The translations under genes and the position numbers were made by a program. From contig CAZWMT010000015.1 in NCBI GenBank assembly GCA_964635055.1, positions 56,233 to 120,232 on the forward strand: a stretch of DNA of 64,000 nucleotides. Reading direction: 5' to 3'. The notes under the pieces were generated by a model, which was not told the DNA's origin, did no database searches, and saw only the letters and a program-made list of their open reading frames with translations. Origin of the DNA: JAEUJM01 sp964635055 (lineage in GTDB: Bacteria; Actinomycetota; Acidimicrobiia; Acidimicrobiales; DATDAH01). How positions within the stretch are numbered: position 1 is the stretch's first letter; the number at the start of each line of letters is the position of its first letter. Below are positions 41,997 through 50,691 of the stretch, in pieces.

Positions 41997-44714
41997 CTGA
42001 CCGAGCTCCTCCGCTTCGTCCTTCTGGGCCTGGGCGTCGGCGCGGTCTACGCGCTGACCGCTCAAGGCCTGGTCCTCATCTACCGCGGGTCGGGCGTCGT
42101 CAACTTCGCCCAAGGCGCCTTCGCCATGATCGGCGCCTTCCTCTACTACGAGGGCATCGACGAGCGGGGATGGCCACCGGCGATGGCCTGGCTCGTGGCC
42201 ATCTCATTGCCTGCCGTCCTCGGCGTCCTCACTCACGTCCTGGTGATGACCCGACTCCGCCAGGCATCGGCGCTCGTGCGAGTGGTGGCGACATTGGCGG
42301 TGTTCTTCCTACTCGTCGCCGCTGGCGCTCAGGTGTGGGGTGACGCCGGCAGCACCGTGCGTTCGCCGCTGGTGTCCACCCCCCGGGCGCTCTTCGGGGC
42401 CGGCAGCACCGTGCCACAGGACCGGCTCCTGCTCGCCGGCATCGCCATCGGCCTCACCGCGGTGTTGGCCGCCGTGTTTCGGTGGACCCGATTCGGGCAT
42501 GCCACCGACGCCGCCGCCGAGAACCCCGTGGCGGCGGCAGCCCTGGGCTACTCGCCCGACCGCATCGCAATGGTCAACTGGGCCGCCGGCGGCGCATTGG
42601 CTGCCGCCGCCGGCGTGCTGGTGGCGCCAATCCTGTTCTTGAGCGTCGCCGCCCTGGCCTTCACGGTTCTGCGGGGGCTGGCGGCGGCGCTGGTGGGGTC
42701 GTTCCGGTCGTTCTGGTGGACCCTGGCCGGCGCGTTCGGGATCGGCATCATCGAGTCGACCCTCAGCCTCTATCTCGAGGACAAGGGCATCCTCGGGCCC
42801 GTGGTGTCCGCCGACGGCCTCCTCTTCGGCAGGTTCACCGCAGTGTCGGTGTCGCGATCGGTGGCCTTCCTGGTGATCGTCGTCGTCCTCGTGGTCGGTG
42901 GACGCTCTCTGCCGCTGCGCTCGTCGATCCTCGACCGGCTACCGACCGTCGGCACCGGCCGGATCCCCCCACTCGTCACCGCCGCCGCCGTCGCGGTCAG
43001 TGCCGTCGTGTTGCTGACCGCCCCTGACGACTGGGCGCTGGCGCTGGTGATCACCATGGCCAGCGCCCTCGTGTGCTTGTCGCTGGTCGTGGTCACCGGC
43101 TTCGTCGGCCAACTCTCCCTGGCCCAGATGGCCATGGCCGGCTTCGGTGCCTGGGCCGCAGGCCGGCTGGCCACCACCTACGGGTGGGGCTTCGTCCCCG
43201 CCCTGATCGTCGGTGGCCTTGCGGCGGTGCCCTTGGGCGCCCTTGTGGCGCTGCCCGCGTTACGGACGCGGGGGATCAACCTGCCGGTGCTCACCTTCGG
43301 CCTGTCGGTGCTGGTCAGCGAGATGATCCTCGGCAACGCCGCCCTCACGGGCGGCTTCGAAGGAACCCGACCCGACCCCCCCGAGGTGTTCGGCCTCGAG
43401 GTGGACGCCCTCCACCACCCGGGCCGCTACGGCCTTGTCGCGCTGGTGGTGCTCACCCTGGCCTGCCTCGGGGTGGCGAACCTGCGTCGCGGTCGGGCCG
43501 GTCTGCGACTACTGGCGGTACGGGGCAACGAGCGGGCCGCCGCCGCACTCGGCGTGCACGTCCCGACTGCCAAGCTCTACGGGTTCTCGCTCGCCGCGGG
43601 GATCGCCGGCTTGGGCGGCGTATTGCTCGCCTTCCGGTCGGTCACCGTCAACTACGGCGCCTTCGTCGGGTTCGCCTCCATCGGTGTGCTGGTCAACGCG
43701 GTCATCGGCGGCATCGGCTTCGTTGCGGGCGCGCTCGTGGCGGGCACGTTCGCCCTCGGTGGGCTGGCGGGGCGGTTGACCGAGGCGCTCGGGTTCGAAG
43801 GTTCCGTCGTGGAACTCGTCTCCGGCGCGCTTCTGGTGGTCGTGCTCTTCGCGAACCCGAACGGCATCGCCGACAGCAACGCGCGGGCCCTGCGCCGTGT
43901 CGCCGGCCGGTGGTTCCGCCCGCCGAGCACGGCCCCGCTGCCCGAGCCCGCTGCGGTGTCGTTGCCCGGCGCCGTCCTCGAGGTACGTGACCTCACTGTC
44001 CGGTTCGGCGGCGTCACCGCCCTCGACGGCGTCGACCTGTCCGTGGCGCCGGGCGAGGTCCTCGGCCTCATCGGCCCCAACGGGGCGGGCAAGACCACCT
44101 TCATCGACGCCGTCACCGGCTTCGTCGCCAGCGGTGGCGAGGTGTCGCTCGACGGCTCCCGCATCGATGGGTGGTCGCCGGTGCGACGCGCCCGCGCCGG
44201 CCTCGGACGGTCGTTCCAGTCGCTTGAACTCATCGAGGACCTGACGGTGCGCGAGAACCTCCTCGTCGCCTGCGACGCCCACGACCTCAGCCGCTACGCA
44301 ACCGACCTCGTCCACCCAGGCCGCCCCGCGTTGACCGTCGTCGCCGCCACCGCCGTGCGCGAGTTCGGGCTCGAACCCGACCTCGACGCCCTTCCCGACA
44401 CCCTGCCCCACGGCCGCCGCCGCTTGGTGGCCATCGCCCGCGCCGTCGCCGCCGCACCGCGGGTGCTCCTGCTGGACGAGCCTGCCGCCGGCCTGTCCGA
44501 GGGAGAAGGTCGAGAGCTCGGCGCCTTGGTCCGGCGCCTCGCCCACGAGGCCGGCCTTGCCGTCTTGTTGATCGAACACGACGTCGGTCTGGTGATGTCG
44601 ACCTGTGACCGGATCGCCGTGCTCGACTTCGGGCGTCTCATCGCCGTTGGGACGCCGGCGGAGGTGGCGGCCGACGAGGCCGTGGTCACGGCCTACCTGG
44701 GGACCCCGGCGTGA
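41997..44714 (+). CDS. LivH-LivM-LivG fusion: ABC permease/permease/ATPase 2
   Basis: A 905-residue fusion with the same domain order and length as the 30107 gene. The LivH part has GVGAVYALTAQGLVLIYRGS, the LivM part LVVVTGFVGQLSLAQM, and the ATPase Walker A GPNGAGKTT near residue 693 and Walker B VLLLDEP. The signature is LPHGRRR instead of LSGG. The first ATG in frame is at 42126, well inside the first transmembrane domain. A CTG at 41997 with ACGGAG 8-10 nt upstream gives LTELLRFVLLGLGVGAVYAL, which fits the family start. It begins 4 bp after the lipoprotein stop. Confidence 0.88.
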   Translation: MTELLRFVLLGLGVGAVYALTAQGLVLIYRGSGVVNFAQGAFAMIGAFLYYEGIDERGWPPAMAWLVAISLPAVLGVLTHVLVMTRLRQASALVRVVATLAVFFLLVAAGAQVWGDAGSTVRSPLVSTPRALFGAGSTVPQDRLLLAGIAIGLTAVLAAVFRWTRFGHATDAAAENPVAAAALGYSPDRIAMVNWAAGGALAAAAGVLVAPILFLSVAALAFTVLRGLAAALVGSFRSFWWTLAGAFGIGIIESTLSLYLEDKGILGPVVSADGLLFGRFTAVSVSRSVAFLVIVVVLVVGGRSLPLRSSILDRLPTVGTGRIPPLVTAAAVAVSAVVLLTAPDDWALALVITMASALVCLSLVVVTGFVGQLSLAQMAMAGFGAWAAGRLATTYGWGFVPALIVGGLAAVPLGALVALPALRTRGINLPVLTFGLSVLVSEMILGNAALTGGFEGTRPDPPEVFGLEVDALHHPGRYGLVALVVLTLACLGVANLRRGRAGLRLLAVRGNERAAAALGVHVPTAKLYGFSLAAGIAGLGGVLLAFRSVTVNYGAFVGFASIGVLVNAVIGGIGFVAGALVAGTFALGGLAGRLTEALGFEGSVVELVSGALLVVVLFANPNGIADSNARALRRVAGRWFRPPSTAPLPEPAAVSLPGAVLEVRDLTVRFGGVTALDGVDLSVAPGEVLGLIGPNGAGKTTFIDAVTGFVASGGEVSLDGSRIDGWSPVRRARAGLGRSFQSLELIEDLTVRENLLVACDAHDLSRYATDLVHPGRPALTVVAATAVREFGLEPDLDALPDTLPHGRRRLVAIARAVAAAPRVLLLDEPAAGLSEGEGRELGALVRRLAHEAGLAVLLIEHDVGLVMSTCDRIAVLDFGRLIAVGTPAEVAADEAVVTAYLGTPA

Positions 44715-45400
44715 TGCTCGCGGTCCGCGGGCTGACCGTCGGCTACGGCGACGTCCCGGTGGTCCACGGCATCGACCTGACGGTCGGGGCCGGTGAGGTC
44801 GTGGCGCTGCTCGGGCCCAACGGCGCCGGCAAGACCACCACCCTGCTGGCCCTCGCCGGCGTGTTGCCGTCACTCGGGGACGTCCGCCTCGACGACACAC
44901 CGATGCGCGGGCCCCTCCACCGACGCAGCCGCCGTGGCATCGGCTTCGTCACCGAGGAACGGGCGGTCTTCCGTCAGCTGTCGACCCGCACGAACCTCAC
45001 CCTCGGACCGGCGGGTCTCGGGCCGGCGCTCGAGCTGTTCCCCGAGCTCGAACCACTGCTCGATCGGCCCGCCGGTCTGCTGTCCGGCGGCGAACAGCAG
45101 ATGGTCGTGCTCGCCCGCGCCCTCGCCGCCACACCCAGCCTGCTGCTCGTCGACGAGCTCTCCCTCGGACTCGCACCGCTGATCGTCCAGCGGCTCCTGG
45201 TCACCTTGCAGGCGGCCGCGGAGGAGGGAACCGGCGTCCTGCTGGTCGAGCAACACGCCCGCCAGACCCTCGCGGTCGCGGACCGTGCCTACGTCCTGCG
45301 CCGCGGCCGCGTCGAGCTCGAAGGCCCCGCCGCGGAGCTCGCCGACCGCCTCGACGAGATCGAACGCACCTACCTCGGAGGTCCGGAGGTGACGCCATGA
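44714..45400 (+). CDS. LivF-type ABC transporter ATPase 2
   Basis: A 228-residue ATPase. Walker A is GPNGAGKTTTLLALAG, signature LLSGGEQQMVVLARAL and Walker B LLLVDELSLGLAP. The ATG at 44714 (or GTG 44711) overlaps the fusion-gene stop, and its own stop overlaps the hydrolase start. It is shorter than LivF 1 in the region before the signature (FRQLSTRTNLTLGPAGLG). Confidence 0.9.
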   Translation: MLAVRGLTVGYGDVPVVHGIDLTVGAGEVVALLGPNGAGKTTTLLALAGVLPSLGDVRLDDTPMRGPLHRRSRRGIGFVTEERAVFRQLSTRTNLTLGPAGLGPALELFPELEPLLDRPAGLLSGGEQQMVVLARALAATPSLLLVDELSLGLAPLIVQRLLVTLQAAAEEGTGVLLVEQHARQTLAVADRAYVLRRGRVELEGPAAELADRLDEIERTYLGGPEVTP

Positions 45401-46407
45401 CCGTGCTCCTCGTTGTCGCCGCCTTGCTGCTCGTGCTGCTGGTCGCCGCCGTGGCGGTGCCCCGGCTGGTGCTGCGGGGCGACGAGCGCCGGGCCGGTCC
45501 GCCCTCCGGCCTCGCCGATCCGGTGCCCGGTGCAACCGCCACCGCGGTCACGACGGACGACGGCGCCGCGCTCCACGTCGAGGAGTGGGGCCAAGGGCCG
45601 CCCATCGTCTTGGTGCACGGCCTGTCCCTCGACCACCGCACGTGGCACCACCAGTACCTCGCCCTCGCCGGCCGGTTCCGGCTCGTTGGGGTCGACCTGC
45701 GCGGCCACGGCCGATCCACCCTCGGCTCCGAGGCCTTCGGCCCTCACCGGTCCGCGGCCGATCTCGCCGCGGTCCTCACCGAACTCGACCTGCACGACGT
45801 CGTGCTCGTCGGGCACTCCCTGGGCGGCACGGTCGTCGGCCAGCTCTGCGCCGACCGCCCCGACCTCGTCCGCGATCACGTCGCCGGGCTCGTCTTCGTC
45901 GGCACCTTCGCCTCGTCCATCGCCGGTGAAGGCCGTTTCCGCGAGGTCTTCAGCCCCACTCTGGTTCGCCTGGCGGCCCGGTTCCAGACCAGGACCGAAC
46001 CACGCGGCACCCCGTCGCCCGGCGCCCTCGCCTACGTCACGGCCCGCCAACCCTTCGGGCCGCACCCCGACCCCGAGGCCGTGCGCCACACCTTGACCAT
46101 GGCCGCAGCCTGTGCGCCCGCCGTGATGGGGGCCGCCACGGTCGCCAACCTCGACTACGACGTCCGCGACGAGCTCGGTGCCGTGGCGTGCGCCGTGCTG
46201 GTCATCCGTGGCAGCCACGACACCCTCGCCACTGAGCGGTCGGCCGCCCAGTTCGCCACCGCGCTGCCCGACGCCGAGATGGTCGTGGTCGACGGCTCGG
46301 GGCACCTGCCCATGCTCGAGTCCCCGGAGCGCTTCACCGCGCTGCTCGACCGGTTCGCCGCACAGGTGACGACCGGACAAGGAGGTCCCCGTGGCAACGA
46401 TCAATGA
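45397..46407 (+). CDS. Membrane-anchored alpha/beta-hydrolase
   Basis: A 336-residue alpha/beta-hydrolase. An N-terminal hydrophobic segment (LLVVAALLLVLLVAAVAV) anchors it or acts as a signal. The oxyanion motif is VLVHGLSLDHRTW, the nucleophile elbow GHSLGG, the acid in VIRGSHDTLA and the His in GSGHLPMLESP. Its place between the importer and an acyl-CoA synthetase suggests release of a carboxylic acid from an ester during or just after uptake. It is translationally coupled to LivF. Confidence 0.88.
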   Translation: MTVLLVVAALLLVLLVAAVAVPRLVLRGDERRAGPPSGLADPVPGATATAVTTDDGAALHVEEWGQGPPIVLVHGLSLDHRTWHHQYLALAGRFRLVGVDLRGHGRSTLGSEAFGPHRSAADLAAVLTELDLHDVVLVGHSLGGTVVGQLCADRPDLVRDHVAGLVFVGTFASSIAGEGRFREVFSPTLVRLAARFQTRTEPRGTPSPGALAYVTARQPFGPHPDPEAVRHTLTMAAACAPAVMGAATVANLDYDVRDELGAVACAVLVIRGSHDTLATERSAAQFATALPDAEMVVVDGSGHLPMLESPERFTALLDRFAAQVTTGQGGPRGNDQ

Positions 46408-47944
46408 CGACGTCGACCCGACCACGCCCGCCGCGGTCGTGGTCGAGACCGGTCACACCGTCACCTACGGCGAGCTGGAGGACCGCAGCCGTCGCCTTGC
46501 GCAGCTGCTCCGCGCCAGCGGGCTGGGGGTCGGCGGCCACGTCGCGGTCCTGTTGGACAACGACCTCCACTCCTTCGAGGTCATGTGGGCCACCCGCCGT
46601 GCCGGCCTCTACCTGACCCCCATCAACTGGCACCTCGGCGCCGACGAGACCGGCTACGTCGTCGCCGACTGCCAAGCCACCGCGCTCATCACCTCGTCAC
46701 GGTTCGCCGAGCTCGTCGACCGGCTCGGCCCTCATCTCGACCGGGTCACCACCCGGCTCAGCGTGGACGGCGGGCTGGACGGCTTCGACGACTACGAGAC
46801 CGCCCTCGGCGAACACCCCGCCGAGCCGGTAGAGGACGAGACCGAAGGCCTGCCGATGTTCTACTCCTCCGGCACCACCGGCCGACCCAAGGGCATCCTG
46901 CCGCCGCTTCCCGGCACCCCGTTCGGTACCGGTGGCGTCGCCGACCAGCTCGCCGCCATGTACGGCATCGGCGCCGGCACCCGCTACCTCGTCCCCGCCC
47001 CCCTGTACCACGCCGCCCCGCTCGGCTGGTCCCTCGGCGCCCAGTACGGCGGTGCCACCGTGGTCCTGCTCCAGCGCTTCGACCCCGAGACCGCCCTTCG
47101 TGCCATCGAAGCGCACCGGGTCACCCACGCCCAGTTCGTCCCCACCCACTTCGTGCGCATGCTCAAGCTCGACCCCGCAGTGCGCGACCGGTACGACCTC
47201 TCCAGCCTCCAGGTCGCCATCCACGCCGCCGCCCCCTGCCCGGTCGAGGTCAAGCGTCAGATGCTCGACTGGTGGGGCCCGATCATCCACGAGTACTACT
47301 CCGGCAGCGAAGGCGCCGGCTTCTGCGCCGTCGGCCCCGACGAATGGCTCGACCACCCCGGCACCGTCGGCAAGGCCCTCATGGGCACCCCCCACATCGT
47401 CGGCGAGGACGGAACTGAGCAGCCCGCCGGCGACGTCGGCCAGATCTGGTTCGAGGGCGCCGCCACCTTCGAGTACCACGGCGACCCCGCCAAGACCGCC
47501 GAAGCCTTCGACCAACACGGCTGGGCCACCCTCGGCGACGTCGGCTACCTAGACGACGACGGCTACCTCTACCTCACCGACCGGGTCTCCCACATGATCA
47601 TCTCCGGCGGCGTCAACATCTACCCCCAGGAGATCGAGGATGCCCTCGTCCTTCACCCGGCAGTCGCCGACGCCGCCGTCATCGGCATCCCTGACCCCGA
47701 CATGGGCGAATCCGTCCTCGCCGTCGTCCAGCCCGCCGAACCGGGCGACGACATCGACGGCGACCACGACACCCTCGCCCGCGAACTCGACCAATTCCTC
47801 CGAGCGCGCCTCGCCGGCTTCAAATGCCCCCGCGCCTACCGCTTCACCCAACAACTCCCACGGCTCCCCACCGGCAAACTGCTCAAGCGCAAGCTGCGAG
47901 AACAGCACGGCGGCTCCACCGCTGGCGGTGTGGTCAACGGCTGA
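46391..47944 (+). CDS. Acyl-CoA synthetase (AMP-forming, ANL superfamily)
   Basis: A 517-residue adenylate-forming enzyme that activates a carboxylic acid to its CoA thioester through an acyl-AMP. Motifs are YSSGTTGRPKGI (P-loop-like), YYSGSEGAG, and GDVGYLDDDGYLYLTDR with the hinge region, then the catalytic Lys in LPTGKLLKRKLRE. The GTG at 46391 has a strong AAGGAGG upstream and overlaps the hydrolase by 17 bp. It completes an uptake, de-esterification and activation sequence. Confidence 0.92.
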   Translation: MATINDDVDPTTPAAVVVETGHTVTYGELEDRSRRLAQLLRASGLGVGGHVAVLLDNDLHSFEVMWATRRAGLYLTPINWHLGADETGYVVADCQATALITSSRFAELVDRLGPHLDRVTTRLSVDGGLDGFDDYETALGEHPAEPVEDETEGLPMFYSSGTTGRPKGILPPLPGTPFGTGGVADQLAAMYGIGAGTRYLVPAPLYHAAPLGWSLGAQYGGATVVLLQRFDPETALRAIEAHRVTHAQFVPTHFVRMLKLDPAVRDRYDLSSLQVAIHAAAPCPVEVKRQMLDWWGPIIHEYYSGSEGAGFCAVGPDEWLDHPGTVGKALMGTPHIVGEDGTEQPAGDVGQIWFEGAATFEYHGDPAKTAEAFDQHGWATLGDVGYLDDDGYLYLTDRVSHMIISGGVNIYPQEIEDALVLHPAVADAAVIGIPDPDMGESVLAVVQPAEPGDDIDGDHDTLARELDQFLRARLAGFKCPRAYRFTQQLPRLPTGKLLKRKLREQHGGSTAGGVVNG

Positions 47945-48003
47945 ACGAGGGTGTGTCAGGAACGGGCGCGACGAATCCGCCCCAGAAGTGGGGCGGGTGT
48001 CGG

Positions 48004-48325
48004 TCACGCAGCGTGCTCTCGGGCGTGTTCGACGCGGCCCGCCTCGCCGAGCCCTCCGGACGGCGAGTGGACGAGGCCACTGGCAGGGGTCGGCGCAGTC
48101 GCGGGTGACGAACGTCGCCTCGCTGCCATCCGGCGCCCGGCAGGGCGCGCCGCTGCCGACCGCGAGGGTCCCCGGCAGATCGACATCGACCGGCGGCGAC
48201 GTCAGGTGCAGCACGGTCGGGGAAGGGATCGTCGTTGTCGTCCTCGACGCACCCTCGTCACCGGCGCCAGCGCAAGCGCCGAGGGTCACGGCGATCGCCG
48301 CGGCGACGACCAGGCTTCTTCGCAT
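48004..48325 (-). CDS. Possible small lipoprotein, 3' end unresolved
   Basis: The start is convincing: ATG 48325, signal MRRSLVVAAAIAVTLGAC with lipobox LGAC, then a Thr-rich linker and VLHLTSPPVDVDLPGTLAVG. After TFVTRDCADP the frame becomes Arg-rich and runs antisense deep into the acyl-CoA synthetase. A one-base shift there would instead end at 48004. A frameshifted or truncated gene is more likely than a long native overlap. It is divergent from the propeller lipoprotein, and no function is predictable. Confidence 0.4.
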
Positions 48326-48504
48326 TGCAGGTGAGCGTACGGATCGGCCGGTAAGCGGGGCGTGAGGTGGACGGTGCCACGTGGACGCGTCGGAGGCTGT
48401 GGTCCAGCTAACGGCCTCCTGACACCCGAGATCGTAGGTTCCCCCTGCGAGTGGATTCGTGCAAGCCACTGCGGGCCGCCGGGACGGACGACGAAGGGAA
48501 GCCG

Positions 48505-50392
48505 ATGAGGATGGGTCGACGGGAAGGGCGTCACGCTGGCCGCGTCGCCATCGGGGCGCTCGTGTGCGGGGCGCTGGTCGTCGCCGGGTGCTCGAGTTCC
48601 TCGGAACCGGAGACCGGTCAGGCCACCACGACGACCGAGCACGCCGGCCCCGAGCCCGTCGAGCTCGAGCGCCTGCCCCTCCCTCCCGGGGTCGACTCGA
48701 CGGATGGGGTGTGTCGCGAGGCGACGGGCTGCATCACCGGCCTCTCCAAACCGGACTTCCTGCCCGACGGCCACCACGTCATCGGGTACGTCGACTACGT
48801 CGGGTCACCGGCGGACAGCATCTACCAGGGACAACAGCTGCTCATCGTCAAAGACCGACGGGTCGACGTTCGACGACGGCACGCCGTGGAAGTGCCTGAC
48901 CTGCGGGATGCCGGCCGAGGCGCGGGCCAGGGCAGGGGACTTCGACTACACCGCCATGTTCCGCGACGGCACGAAGGTGTTCGCCGGCCAGACGGTGTTG
49001 GACTGCGGTGACCACATGCTCACGGACGGCGCCTGCACGCCGGATGCGCTCGACGTCTATCCCGTGTCCTGGGGCGGAGGTGAGATGCGGGAGATCCGCC
49101 TGCATCCGGACGACCAGCACATCGGTTGGAGCACGTTTGCGGTGGCGCCCGGCGGCCGCCTGGACCAGTTCGCCTTCATCGGGCGTCTCGAGCTCGACGC
49201 CGGCACCCAGTCGTACGACATCGTCGACGCGGTGCGGTTGTTCGATCCCGATCCTGCGACGCAGGCGATCCAGGTCGATCCGGAGGACCCGCACCACCTG
49301 AACTACGACCCAGAGGCCATCACGGTGGGCGAGCTCCGAGGGTTCTCCGACGACGGCACCGAGGTGACCTACATCGGCTACCCCGAGGAGTCGTCGAACA
49401 TCGACGTCTTCGCCGCGAACCTCGAGACCGGCGAGGTACGTCGGCTCACTGCTCATCCCGAGTACACCGATCCGGTCGACGTGTCACCCGACGGCGAATG
49501 GACCGTCGCGCTCGACACCCGAGGATCCGACCGTCAGATGTTCGTCGCGGGCATGCGCCACATCCCGCCGATCACCGACCTCCTGACGACCACCGCGGTG
49601 TCCTCCATCCGCAACAACCACCAACGTCGGTTCTTCCAGCCGGTCCTGATCCAACGGCTGGGCGACGACGACGTCGACGACGGGCAGGCGCTCAAGGACA
49701 GCGCGCAGGGATCGCTCGGCGACCCGAACTGGAACGCGTCGGCCGACCCGACGTGGTCACCCGACGGGACGGCCATCGCCTACGCCGAGCGGTTGGTCAC
49801 AGCGCCGGCGTGTGGCGATCCCAACCCGCTTCCGTGTCCCGACTCGGATGAGCCGGGCGGTCGGAACGAGCGACTGGTGATCGCGAGGCTGACCAGCCGC
49901 GAGCCGCTGCCGATCCCGACCGGTCCCGCCACGGAGCTCGGCGACATCCCGTGGGCGCAGCCCGTCGAGACGGCAGCGCCGGCGCCGGACCGCTTCTACC
50001 CGCCACCGGGGGAGTACACGCTGAGCGGTGCCGACTCGGGTGTCGCCACCGTCGACATCGGATGGGACGGTGAGGAGACCCCCAACGCCGTCTCGGTCAC
50101 CTATGACGACTATTCGGACGATGGATGCTTCGTGCTGAACGGCACCGAGTCGGTGACCCGGCGCAACACGAACGACTTCAGCGACATCTCCCAGCCCGAG
50201 CTGATCGTCGACCTCGACTGGACCTCCGACCTCGAACAGACCGACTGCGACGGCGGCACCAACACCAAGGTCACCAGTCCGGATGGCTTCCACCTGACCA
50301 TCGACCTGTTCCGAACCGTGTTCGAGTCCGAAGGCACCATGACGACTACGGTGGACGGTGAGACCTACTCGCAGCCGGCCAACGGGACGTGA
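48505..50392 (+). pseudogene. Beta-propeller (TolB-like) lipoprotein gene with a frameshift
   Basis: The first frame begins at ATG 48505 (GAAGGGAAG upstream) with lipobox VVAGC and runs through LSKPDFLPDGHHVIGYVDY to QQLLIV. The second frame takes over with TDGSTFDDGTPWKCLTCG and continues to 50392. One extra A in the AAA at about 48850 explains the break; without it the protein is about 628 residues. The second part has WD40/TolB-like blades (ADPTWSPDGTAIAYAERL, VDVSPDGEWTVALDTRG) and a Cys-rich C-terminal segment. It is probably secreted and surface-bound. It could be a true mutation or a sequencing error. Confidence 0.7.
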
Positions 50393-50532
50393 GCGCCGGA
50401 ACGCACTGGGTCCGTTCGAGGCGCTGAGCCGCCACCAGGTGCGATGTGTCCTCGTCGGCGGCCTCGCGGGCGTGCTCACGGGTGGCCCGGGTCGACGGGG
50501 CCGCCGGTCGGCCCCGGGCGCCTGAAGAACGT

Positions 50533-50546
50533 AGTACCCGGGTACT
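50533..50546. promoter_or_regulatory. Perfect 14-bp palindrome AGTACCCGGGTACT
   Basis: Lies in the gap between the propeller lipoprotein gene and the LuxR-family gene, about 160 bp before the latter's start. A dimer-binding site for a regulator is possible; nothing else in the window repeats it. Confidence 0.4.
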
Positions 50547-50574
50547 GACTCGCTCGTCAGACAATTCGTTCAAA

Positions 50575-50641
50575 CTCGCCGGTGGCACTGGACCGACACC
50601 GACCGAGGACCGAGATGCAGCGCAGGCGGACGGGCAGCATC
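50575..50641 (+). repeat. Duplicated leader segment, copy 1
   Basis: CTCGCCGGTGGCACTGG followed by GACACCGA, CGAGG and ATGCA matches 53691-53757, which contains the start of the NHL-repeat protein. About three quarters of the 67 positions agree. In this copy the ATG opens a 26-codon frame ending at 50695, whose TGA overlaps the GTG start of the LuxR-family gene. Confidence 0.6.
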
Positions 50642-50691
50642 TGGAGGCGTGGTCACTTGGCGGACGAGACCAGCGGGTGGTGGCCGCGGAC

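Noticed and set aside
47549..48003. Long continuation of the small lipoprotein frame
   Set aside because: It lies antisense over the conserved C-terminal part of the acyl-CoA synthetase and turns Arg-rich; it is more likely the result of a frameshift or truncation.
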